The position numbers and the translations under genes were made by a program. A stretch of 29,709 bases of DNA from Bigelowiella natans CCMP2755 (taxonomy: Eukaryota; Cercozoa; Chlorarachniophyceae). The notes under the pieces are model-generated. The model saw nothing but the letters and a program-made list of their open reading frames with translations, searched no databases and was not told the DNA's origin. The stretch covers positions 7,501 to 37,209 of the forward strand of contig ADNK01000760.1 of assembly GCA_000320545.1 (NCBI GenBank), in the 5' to 3' direction. Within the stretch, counting starts at the first letter, position 1. Each line of letters opens with the position of its first letter. Below are positions 10,191-21,373 of the stretch, one piece after another.

Positions 10191-10921
10191 ATCGATCTCA
10201 GCAGTAGCAGTAAGTAGAGTAGTTGGTCTAGCAATGGATATGATGACTCACTTGTTGCGAGGTCGCTTATGATCGCTTGTTGTGCGATTGCACCTTTTGC
10301 GAGGTATATACAATGCAGCCGGTCGTGTGAGTAGCAATACATGATACCGCGTGCTGAATGCATACATGTACAATTATATAAATCAACGCGAATATGCTGC
10401 ACAAAGCAAACTTAGCGATGTTACGTTGTCTAGCCGTCTGTGCGCATGAATGCGTGATATAGGCGTTATTTTGCTCCGACAAGCACTGCCATGTCTGCTG
10501 GAGCGTATGTGTAGCGTAGCAGGCGGACTCTATTCTATGCGATGGGCCATGGAAGCCATCTGGATAAAGATTACATTACATGCATGGTATTCGGTTCATG
10601 CTAGCATGGCATCCGCGCGTCTTGCATGCTAGCTAGCTAGCTTGATAAATTGCAGATGAAACTGACCGGTGCATGAGCTAGTGAGGCCAGCTCTTCTAGC
10701 TAGCTAGCATAGTTTAACATTTACAAGAATTCTAGAATTATGTGATAGCGAATCACGTGCACATGTTGATAAGTGACATAAGAAACTGACTCTTGCTAGC
10801 TTGTCTATACCACTTAGCGTATCAAGCTAGGAAGACAGGTAAACCCAACGGTCTGGCTAGCTAGGAACATGTGCAAGCCAGCAAGGTTTCATCTGGTCAT
10901 CTGTAATGACTGTCTCTCACA
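10191..10921. repeat. Convergent spacer GSIII/LeuRS, rich in CTAG and palindromes
   Basis: 731 nt between two stop codons, with no supported gene. By hand count it has 15 CTAG tetramers where about 3 are expected. They include (CTAG)n-like runs at 10628-10641 and 10699-10709, and the 12-bp perfect palindrome CATGCTAGCATG at 10597-10608. 3' UTRs and polyadenylation sites of both genes should lie here. Confidence 0.85.
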
Positions 10922-11889
10922 TTACTTTCCTACAACGACGTTCACAATTTTCCCCGGCCGATAGATAAACTTCTTCAATTCCTTGCCTTGTGTTAGTTCA
11001 GCCTGGCATGTAATATATGGTAATGAACACACAACCGTGTAAATGTGGATGATGCTGCACAGACTACGCTCGATCACATGTGCAGAATTGCATCTTAACA
11101 ACATACCACTCGCGGCAAAGCAAGAGCCATTTCCTTGGCCGTTTCTTCGCTGGCGTCCTTCTCGATCTCCATTTCTCCCCTGATAGTGTTGAGAAAGATT
11201 AAGAAAACGATGCGTCATGAAGGCATATTTGAATGCACGGTGGACGACAACTCAGATTACGAAAACCAGCTTCTGCTGCCCCCCTACATCCCCCCCCCCC
11301 CCGTTTATCCACCACCACCAAGTCAGCGGCAAACACCTCTTCTTCCCGTTCACTTGCACTCCAATTTTCACCGTCGAATCGACACATTGCTTTTCGTCAT
11401 AAGTGGGCCAGGGGAAGTATGCGAGGCTGATAACAACAACAAAGGTTATTAGTTGTTTTCAGAGGCGGTCTACTTTTAATGATGATGCCCTCGCGTTGCT
11501 GCTCTATCGTGACTCTTTCTTTCCCAACCTGTCTTCATGCCCGAGCAAGCTCCAGCACTCCTCCCCCAAATGAGGGGCAAATGGGGACGCGAGCAGGGTC
11601 AACGTCTCCACCTGGTAAGTGGAAAATGAGGATCATGATGATGATGGTATTGATGATGATGGTATTGATGATAATGGTGATGGTGATGGTGGTGATGATG
11701 ATGACGTGAGAGGGTGCAGAGGAGGAGAGCAGAACACAACTTCTTTAAAATCTACTACGTGCGAACCGCTTTCTTAGGAAGGGCCGGTATTTCGCCGTTT
11801 TTATCTGGCTTTGCCGCACTTTGAAGTGTGTTGGTGTACACCTGGACAAGTAGCAGTAGCGTGAGAGTGTGATACCAAGGATACAATAA

Positions 11890-11928
<39 letters not shown>

Positions 11929-12368
11929 GAAGAGTAAATTATTGGACCAAGAGCGACATCGTTCGAACATGCCATGGCCGTCGCTTTTACACGTCACGTC
12001 ACGCCTCTCCCCCCCCACTGAAAGAAAAGGCCGGTGCAAGTTACCATCAGAGCAGAGATCGCTGTATTGAACGATAAGGACTCGATATCCTTCGTTACCT
12101 AGTGAGGATAAAGAGTGAGTTGCATCAATAACGAATTTAAAGCTGCAATTTCTTGTTGAATCACCGCTCTCCCTCCGCCCCCCCCCCCCCCCCACTCTTG
12201 TCTTTCTGTAGCTGGGGGGGGACTGCCAAGGGCTAATAACAACCTTTTGAATGGGCTTGGGCATGGGCTTCCCAAATTCCTCCCTCCCATTTTCTTCAAC
12301 AAGTTCCTCAATCTTCCGAAGGGTAACCCCCCTGTGAACCTGGGACGAAAGAAGCAACAATCCCGGGG

Positions 12369-12410
<42 letters not shown>

Positions 12411-12484
12411 AGATACCCACGGGACCCCCCCCCTTCTTATGGGCCCGCGTGCAAAACTCTTTCATTTGGGCGGAGCGAGAAAAG

Positions 12485-12526
<42 letters not shown>

Positions 12527-13168
12527 TAGGCGTAACGTAACACGGTTACCTTGTCGCGAAATCGGACAACACCTGCAACCTGCTCTGTCTGCCAAGGCTT
12601 GGTTGCTTCTGTGTGTTGATGGTAGTGATGGTGGAGGTGGTGGTGAATACGATGACGATGGCAGCAGTCTCGCTGATAGTACCGCCGACGACCCCTCCTC
12701 CACAAACGAAATGCATCATTCTTTGCGAAGATCTCACATCTTATCACCACCGCAGCAGCAGCACGCTACCAGGCCAACGAAGAAAAGGATGGAAAAAGCG
12801 GGCGCTGCTTCTCTTATTTTTCTTCTTCTTCTTCTTCTTCTTCTTCTTATTCTTATTTTTATTCCTCCTGTACAATAACGTATCTATCTGAGCAAACGAG
12901 CGACCGAACCCACCTAGAGGCCCCATGAACATCTCATACATGCGTAAGGCGTCTGCTCCGTGTTCGTCCACCTGGAGAAGGTGGTAGGAGCAACGATGAC
13001 AGTGAGAATCAGAATCAGAAGAAGAAGAAGAACAACAACAACAACAACAACAGCATACTGCGCGCGCGCAAACGCACGCGTACGCTCACAAGACTATTTT
13101 TATATCTCAAGTATATATAATTTATATTGATACATGCCCCCCCCCTCCACACACAGACACATATTAAC

Positions 13169-13217
<49 letters not shown>

Positions 13218-13371
13218 AGTGTGTGTGTGTGTAAGTAGCAGCTGTCACTACCACATCATCAGGGTTAACGACGTTGCCTCGGCTCTTGCTCATCTTCTCC
13301 CCATCGCTTCCCAGTATCATGCCCTGGTTCGTGCATCAAGTGATAACGATGATGATAACGATGATGATAAC

Positions 13372-13405
<34 letters not shown>

Positions 13406-14007
13406 GTTTTCACCAATTCCGACACAGGCGCACAAACGACAAAGAATGGTGATCGAATGTGCTTTCTATGCATATACGCGCTGTTCCCCACGATCGTCAT
13501 CGTCATCGTCATCGCCATCGTACATGTGCATGTTAATTGCGCACAGGAAAGAACAGCAAAAGTCCAATAGCAACGACATTAACAAGCACCTGATGCACTA
13601 ACTTCTGGAACGGCTCTTTGGACTTCGTCAGCCCTGCCTCAAAGAGTACCTGCGACATTGATGAGCACAAGATAAGGATGATGATGTAGATAAGAAGGAA
13701 ACGGCAAGTAGTCAAACGTCAAAAGAGCATGAGAAAGGGGGTGATTAGGGACAGCATGCTTCTGTGTATGCCCTCCCCCCCCCCCCCCCAACCCACTGTC
13801 TCAATACTTTATGCCAGAATCGGGAATAGAGGAGGTGCAGCGTTGCGTGCTCTTGCCCTGAAGAAATGATGATAACGGTTATGACGACGATGACGACGGT
13901 GAAGATGGTGAAGATGGTGAAGGTGATGAAAATAACAGCAACGACTACGTGATGTTACTAGAAATACTACAAATAGTAGTAGTAGTAACAAGCCTCACAT
14001 GATGATG

Positions 14008-14039
<32 letters not shown>

Positions 14040-14482
14040 GATATCATCAAACACAAAGTAGTAGTAGTAGTAGTTAGTAGTAGCAGTAGTAGTACCTCCG
14101 ACGTACAAATCCACAGGCATCCAACTATTGTCCGCCTGATGACGGTACGATCAAGAAGAAGAAGAAGAAAAAGAAGAAGAAGAAGAAATTGTTGTTGATG
14201 ATGATGATGGTGATGATGATAGTGACGATGATAGTGATAATCGATGGTGGTGGTGGTAGCAGGAGTAAGTGTAACAACGATGGCGACGACGATGATGGTG
14301 GCAGCGCACAGTAGGTAGTTCCATTGTGTTTGTCTGGACGTTGCTTGATCACACACACGCTCACACGCACACACGCACACAAACAGATGATAAACAGGCA
14401 CGCACCTCCTTGCTCCAGGGTTCATCAACGTTGTGTGGGTCAATGAAACGGAGATAGTACCAGCACGACCTACGAGTGTATA

Positions 14483-14528
<46 letters not shown>

Positions 14529-14627
14529 GCACATGGCTATGGTATGCATGTTGCATCACCGAGAAGAGGATCGACTGGTGAAAATGATAATATTCTACCT
14601 TTCTCTATGTCTGTCTGTGTCTCTTTG

Positions 14628-14675
<48 letters not shown>

Positions 14676-14751
14676 TGTACGCATGTGTGCGTGTGCGTGT
14701 GCATGTGTTGTATATTGTGAACTTTATTAAGCGCAAGGACCCATATAAAAG

Positions 14752-14792
<41 letters not shown>

Positions 14793-14933
14793 TTAGTGTA
14801 GCAGTCCTCTGTAGTTGTTGATCGAGAAACTACTCCTCCTCCTTCTCCTCCTACTCCTCTTCACCTACCCTGCCCACTGAGGCATTGTGTTGGTCTCTCG
14901 AGCGTACCTGCACGTTACGACACCCCCCCCCCC

Positions 14934-14965
<32 letters not shown>

Positions 14966-16678
14966 CATCCAAAATGAACAGCAGATATGAGGGGGGAAAC
15001 GTGGGGGATCCAAAAATACGGGGAAGAGGAAATCGGCGGAGTGACGGGCCTGGCAACGAGCGATGAGAGCGTATCGTGGTTATACCCGTATCACCACACC
15101 CTGCTCCTCCTACCACTGTTACTACTACTACTACTACTACTACTACTACCATTGTCCATCGTCCTTCTGGAAGTAGCGCCAGTCGATTGCTCGAGCGAGG
15201 CACCCCTGTGGATCTTCGCCTGGCTGGAAGTTCTCCATCTCCGGCAGTTTCAGTGGAAGATCTTCCTCAGGGACGGGGCGTGGGTCGTTGAACAGGATCT
15301 CGTGCTCGTCGCCTTTTTATCGTGAAAGGAGGAGGAAGAGGAGGAGGAGAGGGGGGGGAAGGAAAAAAGGAAAGGTCATATATAGCTCATTAGATCATCT
15401 TCAGTCTTTCTCGCAGACATGGTGAAAGATTGTACGTGTGAATATGAATAGGAGATGTTGTTTGCTGCTGTATTCACCAGCACCGCCAAGATACGGGACG
15501 GTGGTGAGCGATGGTCATGATCATCAAGAAGGCGAAGAAGAAGAAGAAGAAGACGAAGAAGAAGAAGAATGAAACGGTGCTGACGGTGATGATGGTGATG
15601 ATGACCTTTTCTCGGGTCTCCGTTTGCATCCTTCATATCGACTGGGAAGTAGATTGGAATGGGTTCGCCTGAGGAAGGATCATGGTGATCGAGCATCGTT
15701 GATAAGCAGCACGATGATGGGACGAAAGGGGGTGGGGGGTGGAGAGGGTGAAGTGGATAATGATAATAACAATGATGACGATGGTGGTGGTGGTGATGGA
15801 AGGCTCTGTATCAAGTAAATGTTTGTTCTCGCAGCAGCTAAAATGATGGGAAAATACCCCAATATCTCTGTCTCGAGAAAACCCAATCACGGAGCTTATA
15901 CTGCACCTTCGAGGATCCTGATCGAGGTGACGATGAAGGTGGTGATGGCGATGATGATGAGAGTGATGATGAGAGTAATGGTGATGATGATGATGATGAT
16001 TAATGAAGATGAAGAAGAAGCTCAGCGTATTAGGAGGAGAAGCTAACCTTTCTTGTTATCCACGAGATGTTTAATAATCGCTTTGCGGGCTTCAGCACTT
16101 GTAATACTAAACGGAAATGCATTTCTTAATCAAACGAAGCATTGTGTAGCCTTTTTGTGGGGAGGGGGGGGGTGTACGATACATCATGGACTTATCCACT
16201 CATTCAGTCATTATATTGATTCAATAAAGTGAAGGCGTTCGTACGAAACTACCCGTTGAACTCCCCCGAGTTTGTAAGGATACCTTTTGATTTTACGTCA
16301 TCATCATCGTCACATCACACAGAACGATAGAATCACATGTTGCGGCAGAGCAGTAGCAGGGATCTTCTCGAAGCGATATAAATGGGCAGTGGGGTGAGAT
16401 TAGGATGGAGAGGAGAGGGGGGTAGATGAATGGGGCGAGCAATCTACCACAATATCTCTCTCCTGACCCCTTAAACTTACCATCTTCAGTGAAGGCCTCT
16501 TGACGGCCGTCGCCATCTTCATCTCCAGCTGCTGCTTCTCCCTGGTTCTTGCTATTCTTCTTCTTCTCTCCCCCCTTTTGTGCTGCAGGTTCGATGACTT
16601 GCTTGATTGGGAGGCCAAACGTTTGTGCGAAGGCCATATCACGTTCGTCATGAGCAGGCACCTCCGGGAAGTAACAAC

Positions 16679-16724
<46 letters not shown>

Positions 16725-16845
16725 GAAAAGAGAGAGAGAGAGGGGGAGAGAGAGAGAGAAGACGGTAAGTAAGCACTTGAAGGTAGCCGCCGCTTTGAAG
16801 AGGGAAGTTCAATATCATTATCAACAGGCTTTTAATACATACACC

Positions 16846-16888
<43 letters not shown>

Positions 16889-17941
16889 TGTATGGTATTT
16901 TGTAATAGTTATCAACCGCCATCACTGCCCCAGATCCATAGCCTTTACAGAAAGAAGGAAGGGGGGGGGGAGAGGGGGAGTACGAATGTTAGGATGAAGA
17001 AGAAGGAAGACAGCAACCTCATCACCATGGTTATTGCCAGTAATCATGACCGCAATCTCTCTCTCACACACGCACACACACACACACACACACACAGTGA
17101 TGTTCAAATGTGTTGTTCCCCGCATTCTAGCGTCGTCTCGGCTTGTATATTTTAGCATATGCTTACAATAGATGATTATAATTATCATGTCGTTTATCAC
17201 TGTTGTTACGTGTGTTAATCGTTAACTACATACCGCCAAGAACGTAGTCTGCAACCCAAATGGGGACCTTCTCCTCTGAGAAAGAGAAGTGTTACGATTT
17301 TGAACAATTTCACGTCGCTATTCTGATATAAATGAAGAAGCCCTGCCCACTTGCGCAATCAGTCGATAAATCAATCAATCAATCAATCAATCAATCGCGA
17401 GGAGGAGACCGCAGCTAGTTACCAGTGATGGGATGAATTGCGTAAGACCCCGTCGGCACGCCGGTCTTCTTTGCCTTTGCCCCCTGTGCAGTTCTCTCGA
17501 GGTCGCTCTTACTGTTGGAGACGGAGACGTATTCTCGTACCTGATAACAATCGTCAATTACCGGTTTTATGGTGATTACTACATCAACTCGATGATATTC
17601 ACGGCAGCAGTCGCAGCAGCAGCAGCGAGGGTGTAGCAGCAGCTGTCTCGCAAGAAGTACACGTTGGGACGGCAAACGATGAAGAAGAAAGGAGAAGATG
17701 CTGATGCTGGTGTACATTCCTCTCACCTTTTCCTTGTTGTCGTCCGTTGTGAGTGCATCGACGAGAGGATGCTCAGGGGCTATGCAGACGTAGGTCACCT
17801 TTAAGCAGGGAGGGAGGGAGGGGCAGGATTGGCAGGGGAAGGACAGTATAGTATTGATATCTATTGCTGGTGAGATGTCTAACGTCGCAAATCTTGCAGC
17901 CCAAGTGATAATGATACTTCTCTTCCTCCTTTGGTACATCT

Positions 17942-17976
<35 letters not shown>

Positions 17977-18269
17977 GCGACTACTACTACTACTGCTACA
18001 TCATGGTCAGCAGCTATCAGCACCAGCGCACCACCACCATACTCTGAATGAATGACATGATAGTACCCACCCCCAATAATGTGTCTGGTCGCGTAGTAAA
18101 TACTGTGAGGGGCTGCTGCTGCTGGTGGATCGCATCGGTGCTCTTTTCCTCTACCGAAGAAGCATCAGCAGGGGCAATCTGGAAGTCGATTTCTGCACCT
18201 GTGTGTTAGTGTGGGCGCGTATGTATGTTATAGCACGTGTGCGTGGAGGTACTTGTCGGATATTATTCC

Positions 18270-18325
<56 letters not shown>

Positions 18326-18522
18326 AATACAAATATCTATACAAACGCTACTACCCTCGGATCGGCCAATCCAAGTTTTCTGAGCTGTGAGAGTGCCTTC
18401 TGGCCAGTCTAAGCCTTCAAGGTCCTCCAGCAATTTGTCGCCGTACTCAGTGATCTTAAGCACCTATTCAGAGAGAGAAGAGGGGACAGCATCAAACAAC
18501 TCCTCCCCATACTCGATCAATG

Positions 18523-18562
<40 letters not shown>

Positions 18563-20244
18563 AAATCTATATTAAGGGTTCCCGGGCTGGTAGCACCCTT
18601 CTATCTCCCCCTTCGTCGTTGTCGTTTTCTTCTTGTTGTCTTCTTCCGCAGTAGTGTTGATGTCATTGACTACGCTCACTTATCATTGCAATTTATACTT
18701 ACCCACTGGCGAAGAGGGAGGCGCTTGACTGGGTGGTCACCACGCTCCGATAACCCATCGATCACCTGAGGTGGGAGGGAGAAAAGAAGCAGAAGACAAA
18801 GAAGAAGAAGAAAAGAAAGATGAAGAGAAGGAGGAAGAGGAAAAGGAGGAGGGGGGGGGGAACGCAATCGAATTATTACTATTATTTTAATAATCATTAT
18901 TATCATTACTTTTATTAGAAGTGGTAGTACTAGTAGAAGTTGGAGAAGAAGAAAGTAGAAGTTAGTAGTAGTAGTAATAGTAATAGTAGACACAACAGCA
19001 GCTGCTATGCATGCTCGTTATCATCGTCGCCTCGCAGAAATAAATACCCCCCAAAAAAAACCCATCACACTTGAGCGAGTAAATAATGATCACTTTCTCC
19101 TGCTCTGCTACCACTTCTCTCTTACCTCTTCGTTAGCAAGGACCGTTCCAAGCGCAGGGCACCAGTTCACGCTCACCTGACGGATGAATTGTGTTTCTGG
19201 GTCGTCCTCGAAGAACCGCGTGGATTGTGATGTGCATTCGATAGCTCAACGGATCGAGAGAGGGAGGGGGGGGTGACCTCTGACTGAGTTGCCAGGCCTT
19301 TTTTGAATAGCTGCAAGAATATCCATTGCGTCCACTTCACGAATTTCTCATCCGTAGTAGCGATCTCACGATCCCTGAGATAATGGATACCAGCGTTAGT
19401 TATACAATGGAGGTTTAATGATGTCGTTAAGTAGTTGCACCACCACCACCACCACCAGCAGGAGAAAAGAATGGTTGAACTAGCATCTAATACGAAGGAT
19501 GTGTTTTGATGTGGAAATCAAGAGATCATTCATTTCTTCATATAAGCAGGGGAGTGGGTCATGGATAATAAACGAAGAACAACCAGTCGTACGAGAAGCC
19601 GAGCATGGAGAGCTGGCGTTTGAAGTTGGCAATGTTCTTTTCTGTGGTAACTGCCGGATGGGTCCCTGTGTTTATCGCATGTTGCTCTGCAGGTAGTCCA
19701 AAAGAATCCCATCTGATAAATGTTTGCATACACATTGGAAGCATGTCAGTCTATTGGCTTTCTGTCACGGGCGTTTGAGGTGAGTTGTTGTTGTTGTTGT
19801 GGTGGTTGTCATCACATTTACCCCATCGGGTGAAGAACATCGTAGCCTTTCATTCGGTAATAGCGAGCCATTACATCGCTTGCAGTATATCCCTCTGGGT
19901 GTCCAACATGTAATCCAGCCCCAGATGGGTATGGAAACATGTCTAGAATGTATTTTTTCTGCTTCTTTGAATCGCGTTCCGGCGTTGCGAATGTCTTCTC
20001 TTCCTGCCATCGTCGCTGCCACTTGGGCTCAATCTGCGCGAAGTCGTACTTCTTGGGCATCTGCATATCTACTGTAGCCGCGGATGCCGAATCTCCTCCC
20101 TGTGATGTGGAAGTGGGTGACGTGTGTTAAAAAAAATCGCTTCCAGAAGAATCACTCGGGGGAGGGGGCGACCTGTGCTGGAACAGTTGAGAACAAACGG
20201 GAGTCGATCCGCGATTTTCGGCATCTCCTCTGGAAGCCTTGCAT
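10922..20244 (-). CDS. LARS2: Leucyl-tRNA synthetase, bacterial/organellar type, with mitochondrial presequence, complete
   Basis: Charges tRNA-Leu for organellar translation. Exons (minus): 20244-20173, 20099-19822, 19712-19584, 19374-19278, 19176-19126, 18765-18703, 18463-18355, 18198-18071, 17798-17727, 17540-17423, 17275-17234, 16942-16917, 16661-16481, 16283-16253, 16106-16048, 15917-15858, 15668-15606, 15312-15150, 14907-14869, 14469-14406, 14135-14096, 13857-13808, 13649-13590, 13323-13252, 12971-12914, 12605-12550, 12339-12244, 12098-12045, 11841-11767, 11611-11529, 11426-11337, 11179-11107, 11002-10922 (stop TAA). All phases agree: 910 aa. Seen: presequence ending SRLFSTV; class I HIGH-type motif [22 protein letters not shown]1 editing-domain TVFTTRPDT and [63 protein letters not shown] (KMSKS loop); C-terminal VQVNGK and [14 protein letters not shown]. 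Oddities: a QQQQ tract and a charged low-complexity insertion, both in CP1. Introns run from 73 to 399 nt and most hold microsatellites. Confidence 0.97.
11631..11706. repeat. GAT/GGT trinucleotide array in LeuRS intron 29
   Basis: Imperfect GAT, GGT and ATTGAT units filling about half of intron 11612-11766. Confidence 0.9.
11893..11925. repeat. (TA)n in LeuRS intron 28
   Basis: Uninterrupted TA dinucleotides within intron 11842-12044. Confidence 0.95.
12178..12193. repeat. 16-C run in LeuRS intron 27
   Basis: Mononucleotide C run in intron 12099-12243. Confidence 0.95.
12372..12522. repeat. (TA)n and (GA)n in LeuRS intron 26
   Basis: TA run at 12372-12406 and GA run at 12488-12522, both within intron 12340-12549. 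Confidence 0.95.
12606..12913. repeat. LeuRS intron 25 (308 nt): GGT/GAT and (TTC)n repeats
   Basis: Imperfect GGT/GAT units near 12618-12662 and TTC/TTA units at 12821-12858. No gene is seen in it; reading frames crossing it are repeat-driven. Confidence 0.85.
13018..13232. repeat. (GAA)(AAC), (AT)n and (GT)n compound repeats in LeuRS intron 24
   Basis: GAA then AAC units at 13018-13052, AT at 13173-13200 joined directly to GT at 13201-13232, all in intron 12972-13251. Confidence 0.95.
13342..13406. repeat. 9-nt (GATGATAAC) and (GAT)n array in LeuRS intron 23
   Basis: Three copies of a 9-nt unit built from GAT, followed by about ten pure GAT units, in intron 13324-13589. Confidence 0.9.
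13774..13790. repeat. C run in LeuRS intron 22
   Basis: About 15 C in intron 13650-13807. Confidence 0.9.
13864..14095. repeat. LeuRS intron 21: composite of GAT, GAC, GAA and AGT repeats
   Basis: Nearly the whole intron is trinucleotide repeat: GATGAC/GATGGTGAA units, GAT at 13999-14042, AGT at 14058-14094. On the transcript the last run reads (GTACTACTA...) and starts at the 5' splice site. Confidence 0.9.
14154..14383. repeat. GAA, GAT and CA repeats in LeuRS intron 20
   Basis: GAA at 14154-14188, GAT/GGT at 14195-14300, CA-rich 14350-14383, in intron 14136-14405. Confidence 0.9.
14470..14868. repeat. LeuRS intron 19 (399 nt): two (AT)n runs and a (CT)n(GT)n run
   Basis: AT at 14488-14525, CT then GT at 14630-14680, AT at 14755-14787. 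No gene is seen in it. This is the longest intron in the window. Confidence 0.95.
14918..15149. repeat. LeuRS intron 18: C run, CCA/AAC units and (CTA)n at the donor
   Basis: C run plus CCA and AAC units at 14918-14967. A CTA array at 15118-15149 reads (GTA)n on the transcript and begins exactly at the 5' splice site. Confidence 0.9.
15328..15598. repeat. GGA-rich and (GAA)n repeats in LeuRS intron 17
   Basis: Purine-rich GGA tract at 15328-15372 and GAA units at 15535-15570, in intron 15313-15605. Confidence 0.85.
15750..16020. repeat. GAT/GGT trinucleotide arrays in LeuRS introns 16 and 15
   Basis: Two arrays, 15750-15800 and 15928-16020, one on each side of the 60-nt exon 15858-15917 that encodes SRQRYWG. 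Confidence 0.85.
16680..16886. repeat. (GA)n and (TA)n in LeuRS intron 12
   Basis: Imperfect GA run at 16680-16760 and TA run at 16852-16886 in intron 16662-16916, between the 26-nt micro-exon and the VPAHDERD exon. Confidence 0.95.
16961..17096. repeat. G run and (CA)n in LeuRS intron 11
   Basis: G-rich 16961-16979 and CA run at 17065-17096 in intron 16943-17233. Confidence 0.9.
17367..17396. repeat. (AATC)n in LeuRS intron 10
   Basis: Seven AATC units in intron 17276-17422. Confidence 0.95.
17942..17994. repeat. (CTA)n in LeuRS intron 8
   Basis: CTA array with two interruptions in intron 17799-18070. Confidence 0.95.
18269..18326. repeat. C run, (CT)n, (CA)n compound repeat in LeuRS intron 7
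   Basis: Three simple repeats joined end to end in intron 18199-18354. Confidence 0.95.
18524..18560. repeat. (GA)n in LeuRS intron 6
   Basis: GA dinucleotides in intron 18464-18702. Confidence 0.95.
18766..19125. repeat. LeuRS intron 5 (360 nt): GAA-rich, G run and AGT/TAT repeats
   Basis: GAA/GGA purine tract at 18778-18860 ending in a G run, then ATT/AGT-type trinucleotides at 18876-18990. No gene is seen in it. Confidence 0.85.
19437..19457. repeat. (CAC)n in LeuRS intron 3
   Basis: Short CAC array in intron 19375-19583. Confidence 0.85.
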
Positions 20245-21373
20245 ACACAAGCACCATGAATAATAACCAATGTGTGAATAACAAGGAATTGCGCTTGGGT
20301 CTGCAACTTCGGTGTGCGGCGAGCAGCGTGTTTCGTACTATTTCAACACACGCCACACGCGCAAATAGTGAACAAACAGCATTCATTAGTACCTTGTAGC
20401 CGCATGGCCGTCCGTGGTCTCATCGCAGCTGTTGTTCATGGCGGCGAAGTTAGAAAAAGGACTAGCGACATCACAATTTTTACAATATATCTTTCCGTTC
20501 TCTGCTATGGTCCTACATACCCGACCCTGCCCAAACCGTGACTTTACCTGAACTAGCGCCAAGAACTTTTGGGCCCAAAGGCGCTCCTCTTCGGAAAAAA
20601 AGCATGAAGACGAAGGATGAAAGCACCAAAAGAAGTAGGACGCAGGGTCTTGTCAGGGCCTGGCTGTGGGGGACACGGCTCAGGCCAGACGCCATTGCTT
20701 GTCGGAAAAGAAATGTGCCGGCGCACCTGCTGTGTGGCTTGTCGCAGAGATGGAAATCCTGGAAATCTTGAAAATCGGAATCCAACCGATGCTTCATACC
20801 GGAACCCAGGCTGAGATTACTCGAGATTCCGGTACATCATTGAAAAACTCGCGTAAAAACTAAATCCAGATCGAGGCAAAAAAAGCCACAACAATTGGCG
20901 CGAAGTCGTATCTAAGCTGGAGAAATCAACTCTTTGGGCAGACCAGGCCTAAAAATTTGATTAAAATACGGCTTCGGTGGAGCTATTCCACACAAATGGC
21001 ATTCATTTTCAAAATATTGAGGAGTGCCATGCTGTTTTGGGTTTTGGGGGATCTAAATCCCATCTGTCCTCGGATTTTAAACGATGTTGTCGCAGAAAGA
21101 AAACCTATTGCATTCCGAGCATTTATCATCGCTGCCTTCGAGAAGCTGTCCCCCTCTCCTGTGAGGTCATAAACATAACCCTTGTAGTTCAGATACCTGT
21201 ACGTCGTTCGACTTTAAATGGATACGGTATCGGAGAGAGAAATGGACACATAAAGATTACATTGAGATAATTGAAGAACTAAGTTAGGATATCAATAAAA
21301 GCAAAACCAACTATCACCATTGTTAATCGGGGAAAATTTTAAATAATTTTGAAGGACATAAACCATTGGGAGG
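20245..21373. other. Divergent promoter spacer, LeuRS (-) / SMC6 (+)
   Basis: 1129 nt between two start codons. Several open frames of 60-97 codons overlap here on both strands, but none resembles a known family or shows a phase-consistent exon set. CTAG occurs twice. A short inverted repeat lies at 20797-20834. Confidence 0.6.
20797..20834. repeat. 8-bp inverted repeat, 22-nt loop
   Basis: TACCGGAA at 20797-20804 and TTCCGGTA at 20827-20834. It could fold as a small hairpin or be a symmetric binding site. Confidence 0.5.

Noticed and set aside
11755-12750. 331-codon minus open frame with repeat-encoded low complexity
   Set aside because: It reads through LeuRS exons 26-29 and the introns between them. 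LeuRS motifs appear only in the spliced frame, and the rest is translated microsatellite.
20513-20863. Overlapping 65-94-codon frames on both strands in the LeuRS/SMC6 spacer
   Set aside because: No domain, no consistent splicing, and strands mutually exclusive; they are best explained as chance frames in GC-richer DNA.
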